Notes: a model not told the origin generated them from the sequence alone. DNA of 64,000 nt from CAVPPA01 sp963841325 (GCA_963841325.1 CAWJBZ010000004.1:1-64000); one strand, 5' to 3'; shown: positions 50,854-59,870, numbered from the stretch's first letter. Program-made: numbers and translations.

Positions 50854-50859
50854 TATAAT
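50854..50859 (+). promoter_or_regulatory. -10 of the P-type ATPase gene
   Basis: TATAAT, 10 nt before the ATG at 50870, predicting a 5' UTR of about 4 nt. Confidence 0.5.
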
Positions 50860-50869
50860 AATCCTGAAG

Positions 50870-53701
50870 ATGAACACGGTGGGATCAGATAAGCGCTTGA
50901 ATTACTACCGCTTGGCACCGGCTGATGTTATTGCCGAATTGCGAAGCCATAAAATGGGCCTGACCAATGCTGAGGCGGCTCGCCGTTTGGAGCAACTGGG
51001 CCCTAATGCCTTATACCATGTGCATCATGAATTAATACTGACTACCTTATTACGCCAGTTCAAAAGTCTGTTCGTCATCATCTTACTAGTTAGCGCTGTT
51101 TTCGCACTATATTTACAAGACGGTAAAACAGCTATCATCCTGATTTTTATCGCACTAATGAATGCTGCAGTTGGTTTCTTCCAAGAACATAAAGCTGAAA
51201 CTCTAATGGAGAATCTAGAGGAACTAATGGTTCCGCACGCTAAAGTATTGCGTAACGGTAATCTGAGAACAATAGATTCAACGAAACTCGTTTTAGGCGA
51301 TATCGTTTACATCGAAGAGGGGGATGCAGTACCAGCTGATCTACGCCTATTAGATGAGATTGAACTAACCACCAATGACTTTGCCCTAACTGGCGAGAGT
51401 AACCCAAGCCGTAAGTTTGTTCATGCTATTTCAGCCGTAGTTCCGTTACCTAACCGGCACAATCTGGCTTTTATGAGCACTACCGTAGCCACCGGAATGG
51501 CTCATGGCATCGTTATTGGTACTGGTATGCATACCGAGCTAGGCCGGATTGCTTCCTTAAGCCAAGTCCAAACAGTTGATTCTTCGCCACTACAAAAAGA
51601 GATGAATAACTTGGCTACCCGAATTACCCAAGGGACACTTATTCTAGCCGTATTACTGGCAATTGTGGCATTGCAAGCCAACTTAGGGCTAAAGGCCGCT
51701 TTACTGTTTGCTATCGGAATCAGTGCCGCAATGATTCCTAACGGTTTAGTTGCCGAGGTTAATATCACTTTGGCGCAAACCGCCAGTCGGATGGCTAAAG
51801 CCCGAGCGTTAATTAAAAAACTATCGGCAGTGGAAACACTCGGCGCCACCAATATTATCTTAACTGACAAAACCGGAACACTTACCAAAAACGAAATGAC
51901 TATCAGCCAATTGCTGGTGGGGCGAACTAATTATCAAGTCAGCGGGACCGGTTATGAGCCTGGTGGTTCAATTCTAAGCAATCAACAAAAAACTCTATCC
52001 AATCAAGCGCTAGATGCTTTATCGCTCTTTTTTACAGCCGGAGCTTTAGCCTGTAACGCTAAAGTTAGTCAACCCGATGCTCAACATCTGACATGGTACG
52101 CCATTGGTGATCCGACCGAAGGTGCCATAATCACGCTAGCCAGAAAAGCCGGGTTAAATACCGAGAGGCTGCTATTGTCGTACCCGGAAATCCGAGAGTT
52201 CCAATTCGATGCTGGCCGTAAGCTTATGAGTTCCGTTCGTCATTCAAGCGATCAAATCATGGTGTTTAGTAAAGGCGCTCCGGAAGCGGTACTCGAAAAC
52301 AGTACTAAGCTTTGGGATCATGGACATGTCCGCCGGCTAACGGCAGCTGATCAAACTTTTTTCAAGTCTTATAACGAAGCTGAAGCTAAAAAAGCGATGC
52401 GTAATTTAGCTTTGGCCTATCGAATTCTCCCAGCAAATACGAACGTCGAAAAACTCAACTTTAACGAGGTTGAGCAGAATCTTATTTTCTTAGGTATGGT
52501 TAGTATGAGTGATCCTTTGCGCGATGATGTCCCGGCGGCAATGACCACTGCCCGTCAAGCCCATGTCCACGTGTCGGTGATAACCGGTGATTACCCAACT
52601 ACGGCCAAAGCGATCGCTATCAAGGCTAGATTGGCTGCATCTAATGACCAAGTTAAAATAGTGCTTTCCGATGAATTAGCTACCCTATCAGACAGTCAGA
52701 TCATGCAATTAGTCGAAGACGGTGGCACTATTTTTTCTCGGGCATCTCCCGAAGATAAACTCCGGATTGTCGAAATAGTCAAAGCCAGCAGACAAGTTGT
52801 CGCTGTCACCGGCGATGGGATTAATGATGCCCCGGCCCTCAAACGAGCCGATATTGGTGTGGCAATGGGTAAAACCGGGACAGACGTAGCTAAAGACGCT
52901 GCTGAAATCGTGCTGTTGGATGATAGTTTCAGTACACTAGTCAAAGCAATTGAGCAAGGACGGTTAACTTTCCATAATATTCAGAAAGCCGCCCGTTGTG
53001 CTTTGACCGATAACTGCAGTGAGTTATTGGCTATTCTGATTAGTTTAGCCAGCCAGGTATTGTTCCACATACCAATGGCAATTACTGCTATCCAGATCTT
53101 GGCCATAGATGTAATTGCGCAAATATTTCCAATTTCGGCCCTAGGATGGGATAAACCACTAGCTAATCTAATGCATGATCGGCCCCGGCGGTTAAAAGAT
53201 CATATTATCAATGGCACTACAATTCGCGAGTTCGTGTTGTTTGGTTTATTATCGGCCGCATTGGCTTATGTTAATTTCTTATTTTTCTTTGCTCGGAGGG
53301 GCCTGAGTCCCGCCTATATCGACACCAGCAGCGGTTTATATGCACAGGCTACTATTTTAACCTATCTTACGCTGGTGCTTTGTCAGTTTATGAATTTATT
53401 ATTAGTCCGGACTGACGAGCATCATAATTTCTTTAGTAATTATTTATGGAGCAACAAGAAGCTACTGATTGCTTTTGGTTTATCGCTTTTCTGTATCTTT
53501 AATATTCTTTACAATCCAGTTATTCAGCCCTATTTCCACGCCGGACCATTAAACTTCATCGATTGGTTAACGGCTATTGGTGCAGCCATTATTTACTTAG
53601 GTATTCGTTTGCTCCAGAGGCATACCAGAAAACACACCCGTCAGGCAGTAATTAAGCTTCACCAAGAAGTACACGGCAAAACTTCCCTTGCCCAAATATA
53701 A
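50870..53701 (+). CDS. P-type cation-transporting ATPase with unusual ion-site residues
   Basis: 943 aa, P2-type layout: N-terminal domain (ADVIAELRSHKMGLTNAEAARRL in part), TGES loop (FALTGESNPS), phosphorylation LTDKTGTLTKNEM, hinge TGDGINDAPALKRADIGVAMG and ten membrane helices. The TM4 ion motif is MIPNGLVAE in place of PEGLP; TM5 keeps NCSE (like SERCA N768/E771); TM6 reads IDVIAQIFP instead of NLVTDGLP. So the Ca2+ signature is broken and the cargo (Na+, K+, H+ or other) cannot be assigned. Stand-alone gene. Confidence 0.92.
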   Translation: MNTVGSDKRLNYYRLAPADVIAELRSHKMGLTNAEAARRLEQLGPNALYHVHHELILTTLLRQFKSLFVIILLVSAVFALYLQDGKTAIILIFIALMNAAVGFFQEHKAETLMENLEELMVPHAKVLRNGNLRTIDSTKLVLGDIVYIEEGDAVPADLRLLDEIELTTNDFALTGESNPSRKFVHAISAVVPLPNRHNLAFMSTTVATGMAHGIVIGTGMHTELGRIASLSQVQTVDSSPLQKEMNNLATRITQGTLILAVLLAIVALQANLGLKAALLFAIGISAAMIPNGLVAEVNITLAQTASRMAKARALIKKLSAVETLGATNIILTDKTGTLTKNEMTISQLLVGRTNYQVSGTGYEPGGSILSNQQKTLSNQALDALSLFFTAGALACNAKVSQPDAQHLTWYAIGDPTEGAIITLARKAGLNTERLLLSYPEIREFQFDAGRKLMSSVRHSSDQIMVFSKGAPEAVLENSTKLWDHGHVRRLTAADQTFFKSYNEAEAKKAMRNLALAYRILPANTNVEKLNFNEVEQNLIFLGMVSMSDPLRDDVPAAMTTARQAHVHVSVITGDYPTTAKAIAIKARLAASNDQVKIVLSDELATLSDSQIMQLVEDGGTIFSRASPEDKLRIVEIVKASRQVVAVTGDGINDAPALKRADIGVAMGKTGTDVAKDAAEIVLLDDSFSTLVKAIEQGRLTFHNIQKAARCALTDNCSELLAILISLASQVLFHIPMAITAIQILAIDVIAQIFPISALGWDKPLANLMHDRPRRLKDHIINGTTIREFVLFGLLSAALAYVNFLFFFARRGLSPAYIDTSSGLYAQATILTYLTLVLCQFMNLLLVRTDEHHNFFSNYLWSNKKLLIAFGLSLFCIFNILYNPVIQPYFHAGPLNFIDWLTAIGAAIIYLGIRLLQRHTRKHTRQAVIKLHQEVHGKTSLAQI

Positions 53702-53745
53702 ATAACTAGATATTAAATAGAGCTAGTGATGCTTAGATAAGGCTA

Positions 53746-54885
53746 TTAACCCTTGATATAATCGTGTAGCTTTTTAGCATCGCGGTGTTTCCGCAATTTT
53801 GCCAGAGCTTTAGCCTCTATTTGGCGAATTCGTTCGCGGGTAACCGCAAATTCCTGACCAACCTCTTCAAGAGTGTGGCTTTTGCCATCTTCCAAACCAA
53901 AGCGCAATTTAATGATCTTTTGTTCACGTTCGGTTAAAGCATTAAGCATATCTTTAACCTGTTCTTTAAGTAACTGACTAGTGGCTGATTCTTCAGGCGT
54001 AACAGCTTCCTCATCTTCAATAAAATCAGCTAGCACCGAATCATCTTCATCGTCACGGATAGATGCATCTAAACTAGAGATATCTTGTTTGATCTTCATA
54101 ATGTGTTCGACTTTATCAACGTCGATTTCCATTTCCTTGGCAATTTCTTCGTTGGTCGGCTCACGATTCAGCTTTTGAGTCAACCGACGCTGAGTCCGTA
54201 ATAGTTTGTTAATGGTCTCGACCATATGAACTGGAATTCGAATGGTACGCGCTTGATCGGCAATTGCTCGAGTAATTGCTTGACGAATCCACCAGGTAGC
54301 ATAGGTTGAGAATTTAAAGCCTTTATTAGGGTCAAATTTCTCGACAGCACGTAGTAAGCCAGTATTACCTTCTTGGATTAAGTCAAGCAGGTCTAAACCA
54401 CGGCCAACATAACGCTTAGCAATTGATACTACTAAACGCATATTAGCCTCGGCCATTTTATCCTTAGCATCCTTTTCGCCAGAGGAAACACGCTTAGCCA
54501 ATGCCAATTCTTCTTCCGCCGTAAGTAGCGGTATTTTACCAATTTCCCGCAAATAGAGTCTAACCGAGTCGTCAGCAATATCATCATCAAGGTACCCTGA
54601 TGCTTCTGGTGAAGCGGCTTCTTCTTCCTCTTCCTCTACTAGCCATTCATCGCTAAAGTTTTCGGCATCTGGTTCGGCCAAAGTTACTTCAATATTGGCA
54701 TCAGCTAGTTCGGTGTAAAGTTTATCGAGGATTTCGGCATTTTCCGGTACTTCTGGAATAGTCGATAATATCTCTTTTTGACTAATATGTCCGTCTTTTT
54801 TGGCTTGCTCAACCAAACGCGTCTTGGTTGCCTCCATGTCTTCGGGCGTCTTAATGCTCGGTTGTTTATCTTTAGGCATGATCAA
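53746..54885 (-). CDS. rpoD: RNA polymerase primary sigma factor
   Basis: 379 aa. Region 1.2-like (DDSVRLYLREIGKIPLLTAEEE in part), region 2 (GLDLLDLIQEGNTGLLRAVEKF; KGFKFSTYATWWIRQAI), region 3 and the region 4 helix-turn-helix LEEVGQEFAVTRERIRQIEAKAL. Residues 1-100 are acidic, with a run of Glu (VEEEEEEAASPE). Group-1 sigma reading -10/-35 promoters of the kind found through the window. Starts inside the dnaG stop (4 bp overlap). Confidence 0.97.
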   Translation of the reverse strand: MIMPKDKQPSIKTPEDMEATKTRLVEQAKKDGHISQKEILSTIPEVPENAEILDKLYTELADANIEVTLAEPDAENFSDEWLVEEEEEEAASPEASGYLDDDIADDSVRLYLREIGKIPLLTAEEELALAKRVSSGEKDAKDKMAEANMRLVVSIAKRYVGRGLDLLDLIQEGNTGLLRAVEKFDPNKGFKFSTYATWWIRQAITRAIADQARTIRIPVHMVETINKLLRTQRRLTQKLNREPTNEEIAKEMEIDVDKVEHIMKIKQDISSLDASIRDDEDDSVLADFIEDEEAVTPEESATSQLLKEQVKDMLNALTEREQKIIKLRFGLEDGKSHTLEEVGQEFAVTRERIRQIEAKALAKLRKHRDAKKLHDYIKG

Positions 54886-56630
54886 ATTCCTCCCGTCACT
54901 TGCTTAAGTAATTTATCTAGCCGTTTAACCTGTTCTAACAACGAAGTAGTATGGGCTTCGTTTGCCATATCTAGTTGTGCGGCTAGTTTTTGCTTTTGAC
55001 GTTTCACATAAACTTCAACCAGTCTTGTTTGTAGTCGAGCCGCTTCATATTCCAGTTCTGGAAGCTCGATATTCTGGTAGAGCTCTTCATATTCTAATAT
55101 TAAGATTTTAACATATTCGGCAGCCGATTTCAATCTGTCAGTGTCCTCAGCTTTAAAGTCTGGGTTAGTTTTTATAAAATCAAGTGTTTGTCTGGCTTCG
55201 TCACTGAGTAGCATCTCGGGTGTCACTAATTTCAAATGAACGCGTAAATCCGGCAACATCAGAGTTAATGCCAATAGGTGATCTTGCAGCTTATGGTATT
55301 CAATCTGTTCGGGACTCGACAACAACAGATCAGCTCTTGATGATTTACGAAAAACTTTATTTTCTGGAATAGCTTGCAATTTAGCTAGCAGAGCTTCATG
55401 GCTAATATTAATCGCCGAGGCTATGGCATTTAAGTAATGATCCTGCTCCACGCTATCTTGCAAACGCTGTACTAGGGGCAATAAAACGTCGGTAAATTGC
55501 CGCTTACCAGGCGCACTTTTAATGTCTATCAGCTGTTGATAGCGTTTCATTAACCAATCAAGTGCATAGCTATATTTTGTGACCGCAGTTTGCCAAAGAA
55601 GCGGGTCTCGGCGTATTAGCTCATCTGGGTCTTTATCTTTGGGTATATCGATAATACTAAGGGAAACCCCGACTTTACTGGCAATCGGTATAGCTCGCTC
55701 CATGGCTGATAGTCCGGCTTGGTCAGTATCAAAACTAAGTCGGATATCATTTGTCAAACGGCTAATTATTTTAAGATGTTGCTCGGTCAGAGCCGTCCCG
55801 GCGACGGCTACGGCCTGTCGGACATTAGCTTGATGACTGGCAATAACGTCCATATTGCCTTCAGTGATAACGGTAAAGCCGTTTTTACGGATGGCTTCTT
55901 TAGCCAGATGTAGGCCGAAAACGTGGCGTGATTTATCATAGAGTACCGTTTGAGGGGTATTAATATACTTGGGCGAATTAGGATCATCCGAGAGTACCCG
56001 ACCGGTAAAACCGATAATTGCCCCGAAGGGATCCTGTAAGGGTATCATCAGTCGGTCACGAAACATATCGGAAGGCGTCTGGGAACGCCAGGTAATTAAA
56101 CCGGCTTGGCGGATTTCCGCATCGTTATAACCCTTACTTTTAAGAAAAACATGGAGTGCGTTACCGCTACTCGGAGCGTAACCTATTTTCCAGGTTAACA
56201 CTGTCTCTCGAGTGAATTGTCGCTTCTTGAAAACATAGTCGAGTATTATTCGATTCTTAGTCAAATGATGTTGGTAAAATCTGGCGCTTAACTCTAATAA
56301 TTCATGCAGTCGTGCCTTATTGGGACCATCACCGCGATCATTTCGGTTATACTGTTCAAGATCAATGCCAGCTTTACGTGCCAAAAGTTCCAATGCACCT
56401 TTAAAGTCTAAGCCTTCCATCTCCATCACAAAACTGAACATGTTACCACCTTTTCCAGATGAGAAATCATGCCAAATTTGTTTTTCCGGACTAACCATGA
56501 AACTGGCTGTTTTTTCGTTAGTAAAGGGGCTTAAGCCTTTCCAGTTACGACCAGAACGTTTTAATTGAACATATTCACTAATGACATCTTCAATACTCAA
56601 CCGAGCTTTAATCTCGTCAATTGCATCCAT
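54882..56630 (-). CDS. dnaG: DNA primase without zinc ligands
   Basis: About 582 aa. N-terminal zinc-finger-like domain (1-95), TOPRIM catalytic core (VITEGNMDVIASHQANV, SFDTDQAGLSAMERA) and a C-terminal helicase-binding region. The zinc domain keeps its shape but not its metal site: the C-x2-H place reads SPFT and the C-x2-C place reads DFSS (NWKGLSPFTNEKTASF ... IWHDFSSGKGG). Start at ATG 56630 (MDAIDEIKARL) fits the family; a TACAAT at 56640-56645 lies 9 nt upstream. Operon with rpoD. Confidence 0.95.
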   Translation of the reverse strand: MDAIDEIKARLSIEDVISEYVQLKRSGRNWKGLSPFTNEKTASFMVSPEKQIWHDFSSGKGGNMFSFVMEMEGLDFKGALELLARKAGIDLEQYNRNDRGDGPNKARLHELLELSARFYQHHLTKNRIILDYVFKKRQFTRETVLTWKIGYAPSSGNALHVFLKSKGYNDAEIRQAGLITWRSQTPSDMFRDRLMIPLQDPFGAIIGFTGRVLSDDPNSPKYINTPQTVLYDKSRHVFGLHLAKEAIRKNGFTVITEGNMDVIASHQANVRQAVAVAGTALTEQHLKIISRLTNDIRLSFDTDQAGLSAMERAIPIASKVGVSLSIIDIPKDKDPDELIRRDPLLWQTAVTKYSYALDWLMKRYQQLIDIKSAPGKRQFTDVLLPLVQRLQDSVEQDHYLNAIASAINISHEALLAKLQAIPENKVFRKSSRADLLLSSPEQIEYHKLQDHLLALTLMLPDLRVHLKLVTPEMLLSDEARQTLDFIKTNPDFKAEDTDRLKSAAEYVKILILEYEELYQNIELPELEYEAARLQTRLVEVYVKRQKQKLAAQLDMANEAHTTSLLEQVKRLDKLLKQVTGGI

Positions 56631-56639
56631 TGTAAGGAT

Positions 56640-56645
56640 ATTGTA
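56640..56645 (-). promoter_or_regulatory. -10 of dnaG-rpoD
   Basis: TACAAT on the minus strand, 9 nt before the ATG at 56630; inside the longer frame that would start at 56651. Confidence 0.4.
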
Positions 56646-56737
56646 CGCCATTCGGCCTGATGAAGTTTATAGCTTACCCCAATAAAGTTTCGCGAAGTAT
56701 TTTGGCACACATACACCGCTTATGATTAAATATGATT

Positions 56738-57376
56738 ATGCCTCCATCACAACCATACGGGCCGGCCCCATCAGAGCCAAAACCAGAACAATATGATTTT
56801 ATCGTCAATTACGGTAAGCATAGTCACTCTAACAAACTTATTGCCTTGGATAATACTTCACTTAAAACTCGTTTACTAGTGACCGGAATCGGTGGTTTTG
56901 TTCTGATTGTTATAATCTGGATTTTAGTCGCCCTTTTATCAAGCTCAACTACTTCTGTCTCCTCCCCATTAACTTCTATAGTTAAACAACAAGCTGATAT
57001 AGCACAGGTATCCTTGGCAGCGGGACAAACCGCCACCGAACAACCAACCCAAAATTTTGCTATTACTACCGATCTAAGCTTATTAAGTGAACAAAATGCT
57101 TTTGTTACTTATCTACGTAGTCTGGGCAGTAAGCCTAGTAGTAACGATTTACAAGCAACGCCCAATTCAAAGACTGAAGCATCTTTACGAGCCGCCCAAA
57201 ACGCCGGCGTTTATGACCAGACCTACATCGCTATTGCCCAATCTCAACTGACTACCTACGAACATTCCTTGCAGCAGGCTTTCGCCAACACCAATAATCT
57301 TAAGGAAAGACAGTTACTCAGTTCTGCCTATAATCAAGCCCAGTTGTTGATGCAACAAAGTACCCAAACAGAGTAG
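56738..57376 (+). CDS. Hypothetical single-pass membrane protein, about 212 aa
   Basis: Not recognised. Pro-rich cytoplasmic start (PPSQPYGPAPSEPKPEQY), one membrane helix near residues 50-72 (LLVTGIGGFVLIVIIWILVALL), and an external helical domain rich in Gln/Ala/Ser (residues ~85-212). ATG 56738 follows a TGA-TTAAAT element by 6 nt; the ATG at 56732 would be an alternative. Divergent from dnaG. Confidence 0.6.
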   Translation: MPPSQPYGPAPSEPKPEQYDFIVNYGKHSHSNKLIALDNTSLKTRLLVTGIGGFVLIVIIWILVALLSSSTTSVSSPLTSIVKQQADIAQVSLAAGQTATEQPTQNFAITTDLSLLSEQNAFVTYLRSLGSKPSSNDLQATPNSKTEASLRAAQNAGVYDQTYIAIAQSQLTTYEHSLQQAFANTNNLKERQLLSSAYNQAQLLMQQSTQTE

Positions 57377-57405
57377 CTTAACTTATCGGTCGTCCAATAA
57401 ATTTG

Positions 57406-57741
57406 TTAGTGCTGTTTAGTTTTTTCAGCGCAGACTATATCGTAGGAGTGACGTATTAGGTCTTGTACTTCCGGCCAATTGAGCTGACCGCTAAGTATAA
57501 GAGTATTCCAATGTTTTTTATTCAGATGACTACCGGGCATGACGCTCTCATAACGTTGTCGCAAAACATTAGCTAACACCGGATCACATCTTAGACTGAT
57601 CTGGACCGGATCTTTTCCTTCTTTGATTAGTGCAAACATTTCTTCGTCGGCTTTATAAACCGCTAAATCCTTATCAAATGGGTATTCCCGCACTGTCTTC
57701 GGTAAACTTAAAATAAAATTTTCAACGGTAACCTGATTCAT
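57406..57741 (-). CDS. MmcQ/YjbR-family protein
   Basis: 111 aa. The YjbR fold is recognisable from LPKTVREYPFDKDLAVYKADEEMFALI, ISLRCDPVLANVLRQRYESVMPG (in part) and HLNKKHWNTLIL. Members bind DNA non-specifically by a CyaY-like fold, but their function is not established. TATAAT at 57749-57754 ends 7 nt before the ATG. Confidence 0.88.
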   Translation of the reverse strand: MNQVTVENFILSLPKTVREYPFDKDLAVYKADEEMFALIKEGKDPVQISLRCDPVLANVLRQRYESVMPGSHLNKKHWNTLILSGQLNWPEVQDLIRHSYDIVCAEKTKQH

Positions 57742-57748
57742 GGCCCTT

Positions 57749-57754
57749 ATTATA
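57749..57754 (-). promoter_or_regulatory. -10 of the YjbR-family gene (leaderless)
   Basis: TATAAT on the minus strand, 7 nt before the ATG at 57741. Confidence 0.5.
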
Positions 57755-57812
57755 AAACGATATTGATTAGTTTTAGGGGCGAATGTAGCTTATGTTAATA
57801 CAAAATTTCATT

Positions 57813-58391
57813 TTATAGGTCATCCGGTTGTTTTATATCACAGTTTGTCTTTAGCCATGCTAGATAATAACGAAGTTCGGTAATCGATTCCTTGATATCA
57901 TCCATAGCACGATGAACTTCTTTCCCCTTAAAATCGATGTCGTATTTGCCTTGCATTAAAATTTTTAAGGCACTGACATCTAACATCCGGTAATGTAATT
58001 TTTGGTTAAAAGCTGGCCACCAATGTCTAATGTAGGCTCGGTCGTAATGAATAGAATTTCCAGCTAGTATCGCCGGTTCATTTTTAAAATACTGGTTAAC
58101 CAAATTGATTAAATCTCGTTCTACCTGCTTGAGTGGTTCACCGATTTTAATACCCTGCAATAGGGCCTGACGATTAGCTGGATAACTCTCCCACCAGTTA
58201 TTTTTTGCCATAAGTCTTTCTACGATTTTTGGGTTCTGTTTGATCATCGCTTGATAAACAGCGAGCGTTTTAAAGTTAAAATCAGTCACTAAGACTGCTA
58301 TTTCAAGGATGACGTCTTTTTCAGGATTTAATCCGGTCGTCTCCAGATCGACCCATAACAAATTTTTTGGTATCGCATGCTTGTCAATCAT
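57813..58391 (-). CDS. orn: Oligoribonuclease
   Basis: 192 aa DEDDh exonuclease that finishes RNA decay by degrading 2-5 nt RNAs: WVDLETTGLNPEKDVILEIAVLVTD (in part), GNSIHYDRAYIRHWWP and HRAMDDIKESI carry the D-E-D-H-D residues. With RNase J and PNPase it completes the RNA-decay set in this window and may explain why the DHH (NrnA-like) protein could lose its catalytic site. TATAAT 7 nt before the ATG. Confidence 0.95.
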   Translation of the reverse strand: MIDKHAIPKNLLWVDLETTGLNPEKDVILEIAVLVTDFNFKTLAVYQAMIKQNPKIVERLMAKNNWWESYPANRQALLQGIKIGEPLKQVERDLINLVNQYFKNEPAILAGNSIHYDRAYIRHWWPAFNQKLHYRMLDVSALKILMQGKYDIDFKGKEVHRAMDDIKESITELRYYLAWLKTNCDIKQPDDL

Positions 58392-58398
58392 TAACCTG

Positions 58399-58404
58399 AT
58401 TATA
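58399..58404 (-). promoter_or_regulatory. -10 of orn (leaderless)
   Basis: TATAAT on the minus strand, 7 nt before the ATG at 58391. Confidence 0.5.
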
Positions 58405-58409
58405 GCGTA

Positions 58410-59003
58410 CTACTTGCTTTGTGAACTCCGAGCGGTAGCTAAAGCATTGCTATACCACTTCAAATCTTCAAGTAGTGATTTAAGCGAAGCTTGTGGGCCG
58501 TAGGGATTAGTCTTGAGTTCTTCATTCAACATACCTGATTCATCAATCAACTCGCTGGCTCGGCCTATTAGAAAGGTTGCTCTTGGGATGGTTACTGCCA
58601 TTAACCCGGGTATTACTCCGCGTAAGTGAGCAATAGCTTGGGCACCACCAGTGCTGCCGTGACCAATCAGGGCTACGGGTTTGTTGGCAAACTGAAAATC
58701 AATATAGTCCAGAGCGTTTTTAAGTACTGCCGAATATGAACGGTTATATTCAGGCGTAACTAAGATATAAGCATCACTTTCGGCTAATTTGTTTAACCAT
58801 CTCTTAGCTACTGGGTTAGGCTGTCGATTAGGGTTAAACTGCGGCGAAATTGGTTCGTCTAAAAACGGCAGCGGATAATCAGCAAGGTCAACCGCTTCGA
58901 CACTGATGCCGGTTATTTTTTTAGCTTCGGCCACAACCCATTTGGCTACTCGATGAGTAGCTCGATTAGGGCGGGTACTGCCAATAATTACTTGAACTTT
59001 CAT
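58410..59003 (-). CDS. NAD(P)H-dependent FMN reductase
   Basis: 197 aa flavodoxin-like fold: phosphate loop GSTRPNRATHRVAKWV, then VTPEYNRSYSAVLKNALDYI, the FMN-contact signature of this family, and IGHGSTGGAQAIAHLRG. It reduces quinones, azo compounds or chromate-like oxidants in relatives. Divergent from the HxlR regulator, across a region with repeated TACTAT elements, which suggests direct repression by it. SD AAGGA about 14 nt upstream. Confidence 0.9.
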   Translation of the reverse strand: MKVQVIIGSTRPNRATHRVAKWVVAEAKKITGISVEAVDLADYPLPFLDEPISPQFNPNRQPNPVAKRWLNKLAESDAYILVTPEYNRSYSAVLKNALDYIDFQFANKPVALIGHGSTGGAQAIAHLRGVIPGLMAVTIPRATFLIGRASELIDESGMLNEELKTNPYGPQASLKSLLEDLKWYSNALATARSSQSK

Positions 59004-59022
59004 CTTATTTCTTTTCTTCCTT

Positions 59023-59081
59023 TACTATGATATACTTTGTATACTATTAACATTATAGCAAATACTATATTTTGTAAAGTA
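59023..59081. promoter_or_regulatory. Divergent HxlR operator/promoter region
   Basis: Three TACTAT repeats at 59023, 59042 and 59063 (19 and 21 bp apart, two helical turns). A 13 bp odd palindrome TATACTTTGTATA covers 59031-59043, and TACT-N11-AGTA at 59063-59081 reaches the regulator ATG. A minus-strand TGC-TATAAT (59052-59060) serves the FMN reductase. The TACT...AGTA form resembles boxes of HxlR-family redox sensors such as YodB (from memory). Confidence 0.55.
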
Positions 59082-59458
59082 TGAAATCCATAACTATCCA
59101 ACAAAATACCATAAATAAGGTGCTCGAACCCAGCGTCGGCTGCATTGCTGGTGCCATGGAAATAATCGGGAATAAATGGACAGCCTTAATCTTGCGTGAT
59201 CTAGCGGGTGGTTCTCAACGTTTTTGTCTCTTAGAAAAGAGCGTTGGCCACATCAACCCACGAACACTTTCCAAGCGCCTCGACGATCTAGAAGCCCACG
59301 GTATAGTTACTAAACAAAGCTTCGCGGAAATCCCACCTAGAATTGAGTACACTCTAACCACAAAGGGCCATGATTTAATCCCGGTTCTGGAGCAAATGGC
59401 TGCTTGGGGTAGTAAATATTGTAGAAACGTCTCGGCAAATCATAACTCATTGCCATAA
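59081..59458 (+). CDS. HxlR-family transcriptional regulator
   Basis: 125 aa winged helix: GCIAGAMEIIGNKWTALILRDLAGG (in part), SVGHINPRTLSKRLDDLEAHGIV and the wing IPPRIEYTLTTKG. Cys21 is where HxlR sensors have their conserved redox Cys. It probably represses its own gene and the divergent FMN reductase until quinone or oxidant stress. The nearby msrB supports an oxidative-stress theme. Confidence 0.92.
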   Translation: MKSITIQQNTINKVLEPSVGCIAGAMEIIGNKWTALILRDLAGGSQRFCLLEKSVGHINPRTLSKRLDDLEAHGIVTKQSFAEIPPRIEYTLTTKGHDLIPVLEQMAAWGSKYCRNVSANHNSLP

Positions 59459-59477
59459 TGACTCAGACTAAAGTTAG

Positions 59478-59864
59478 CTAGGACTGTTGCTTAAATTGTA
59501 AAGCCGTTGAATTAATACAAAAACGTTTACCGGTTGGCTGGTTAGGTGCATCATTAAATACGTGTCCAAGATGACTGCCGCATCGCGAACATTGTACCTC
59601 AATACGCCGTAGACCATTGCTGTTATCTTCTTTTAACTTTACGGCATGGCGATTGGCTGCATCATAAAAACTAGGCCATCCTGAACCAGAATCAAACTTA
59701 GTGTTACTTTTAAATACAACGTTTTGACAAGCTGCGCAAAGATAATCTCCGTTAGCATTATTATGTAAAAGCGCTCCGGTAAACGGTGTATCGGTTCCTT
59801 TTTCGCGTAAGATACGATATTGTTCCGGAGTTAATTTAGCTCTCCACTGATCATTATCGGCCAT
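59478..59864 (-). CDS. msrB: Peptide-methionine (R)-S-oxide reductase
   Basis: 128 aa. Structural zinc Cys pairs (CAACQNVVF; CSRCGSHLGHVF), GSGWPSFYDA and the catalytic Cys in RFCINSTAL are intact, so this is an active-type MsrB. TATAAT at 59871-59876 ends 6 nt before the ATG (leaderless). Convergent with the HxlR gene (19 bp). Confidence 0.96.
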   Translation of the reverse strand: MADNDQWRAKLTPEQYRILREKGTDTPFTGALLHNNANGDYLCAACQNVVFKSNTKFDSGSGWPSFYDAANRHAVKLKEDNSNGLRRIEVQCSRCGSHLGHVFNDAPNQPTGKRFCINSTALQFKQQS

Positions 59865-59870
59865 ATTTTA

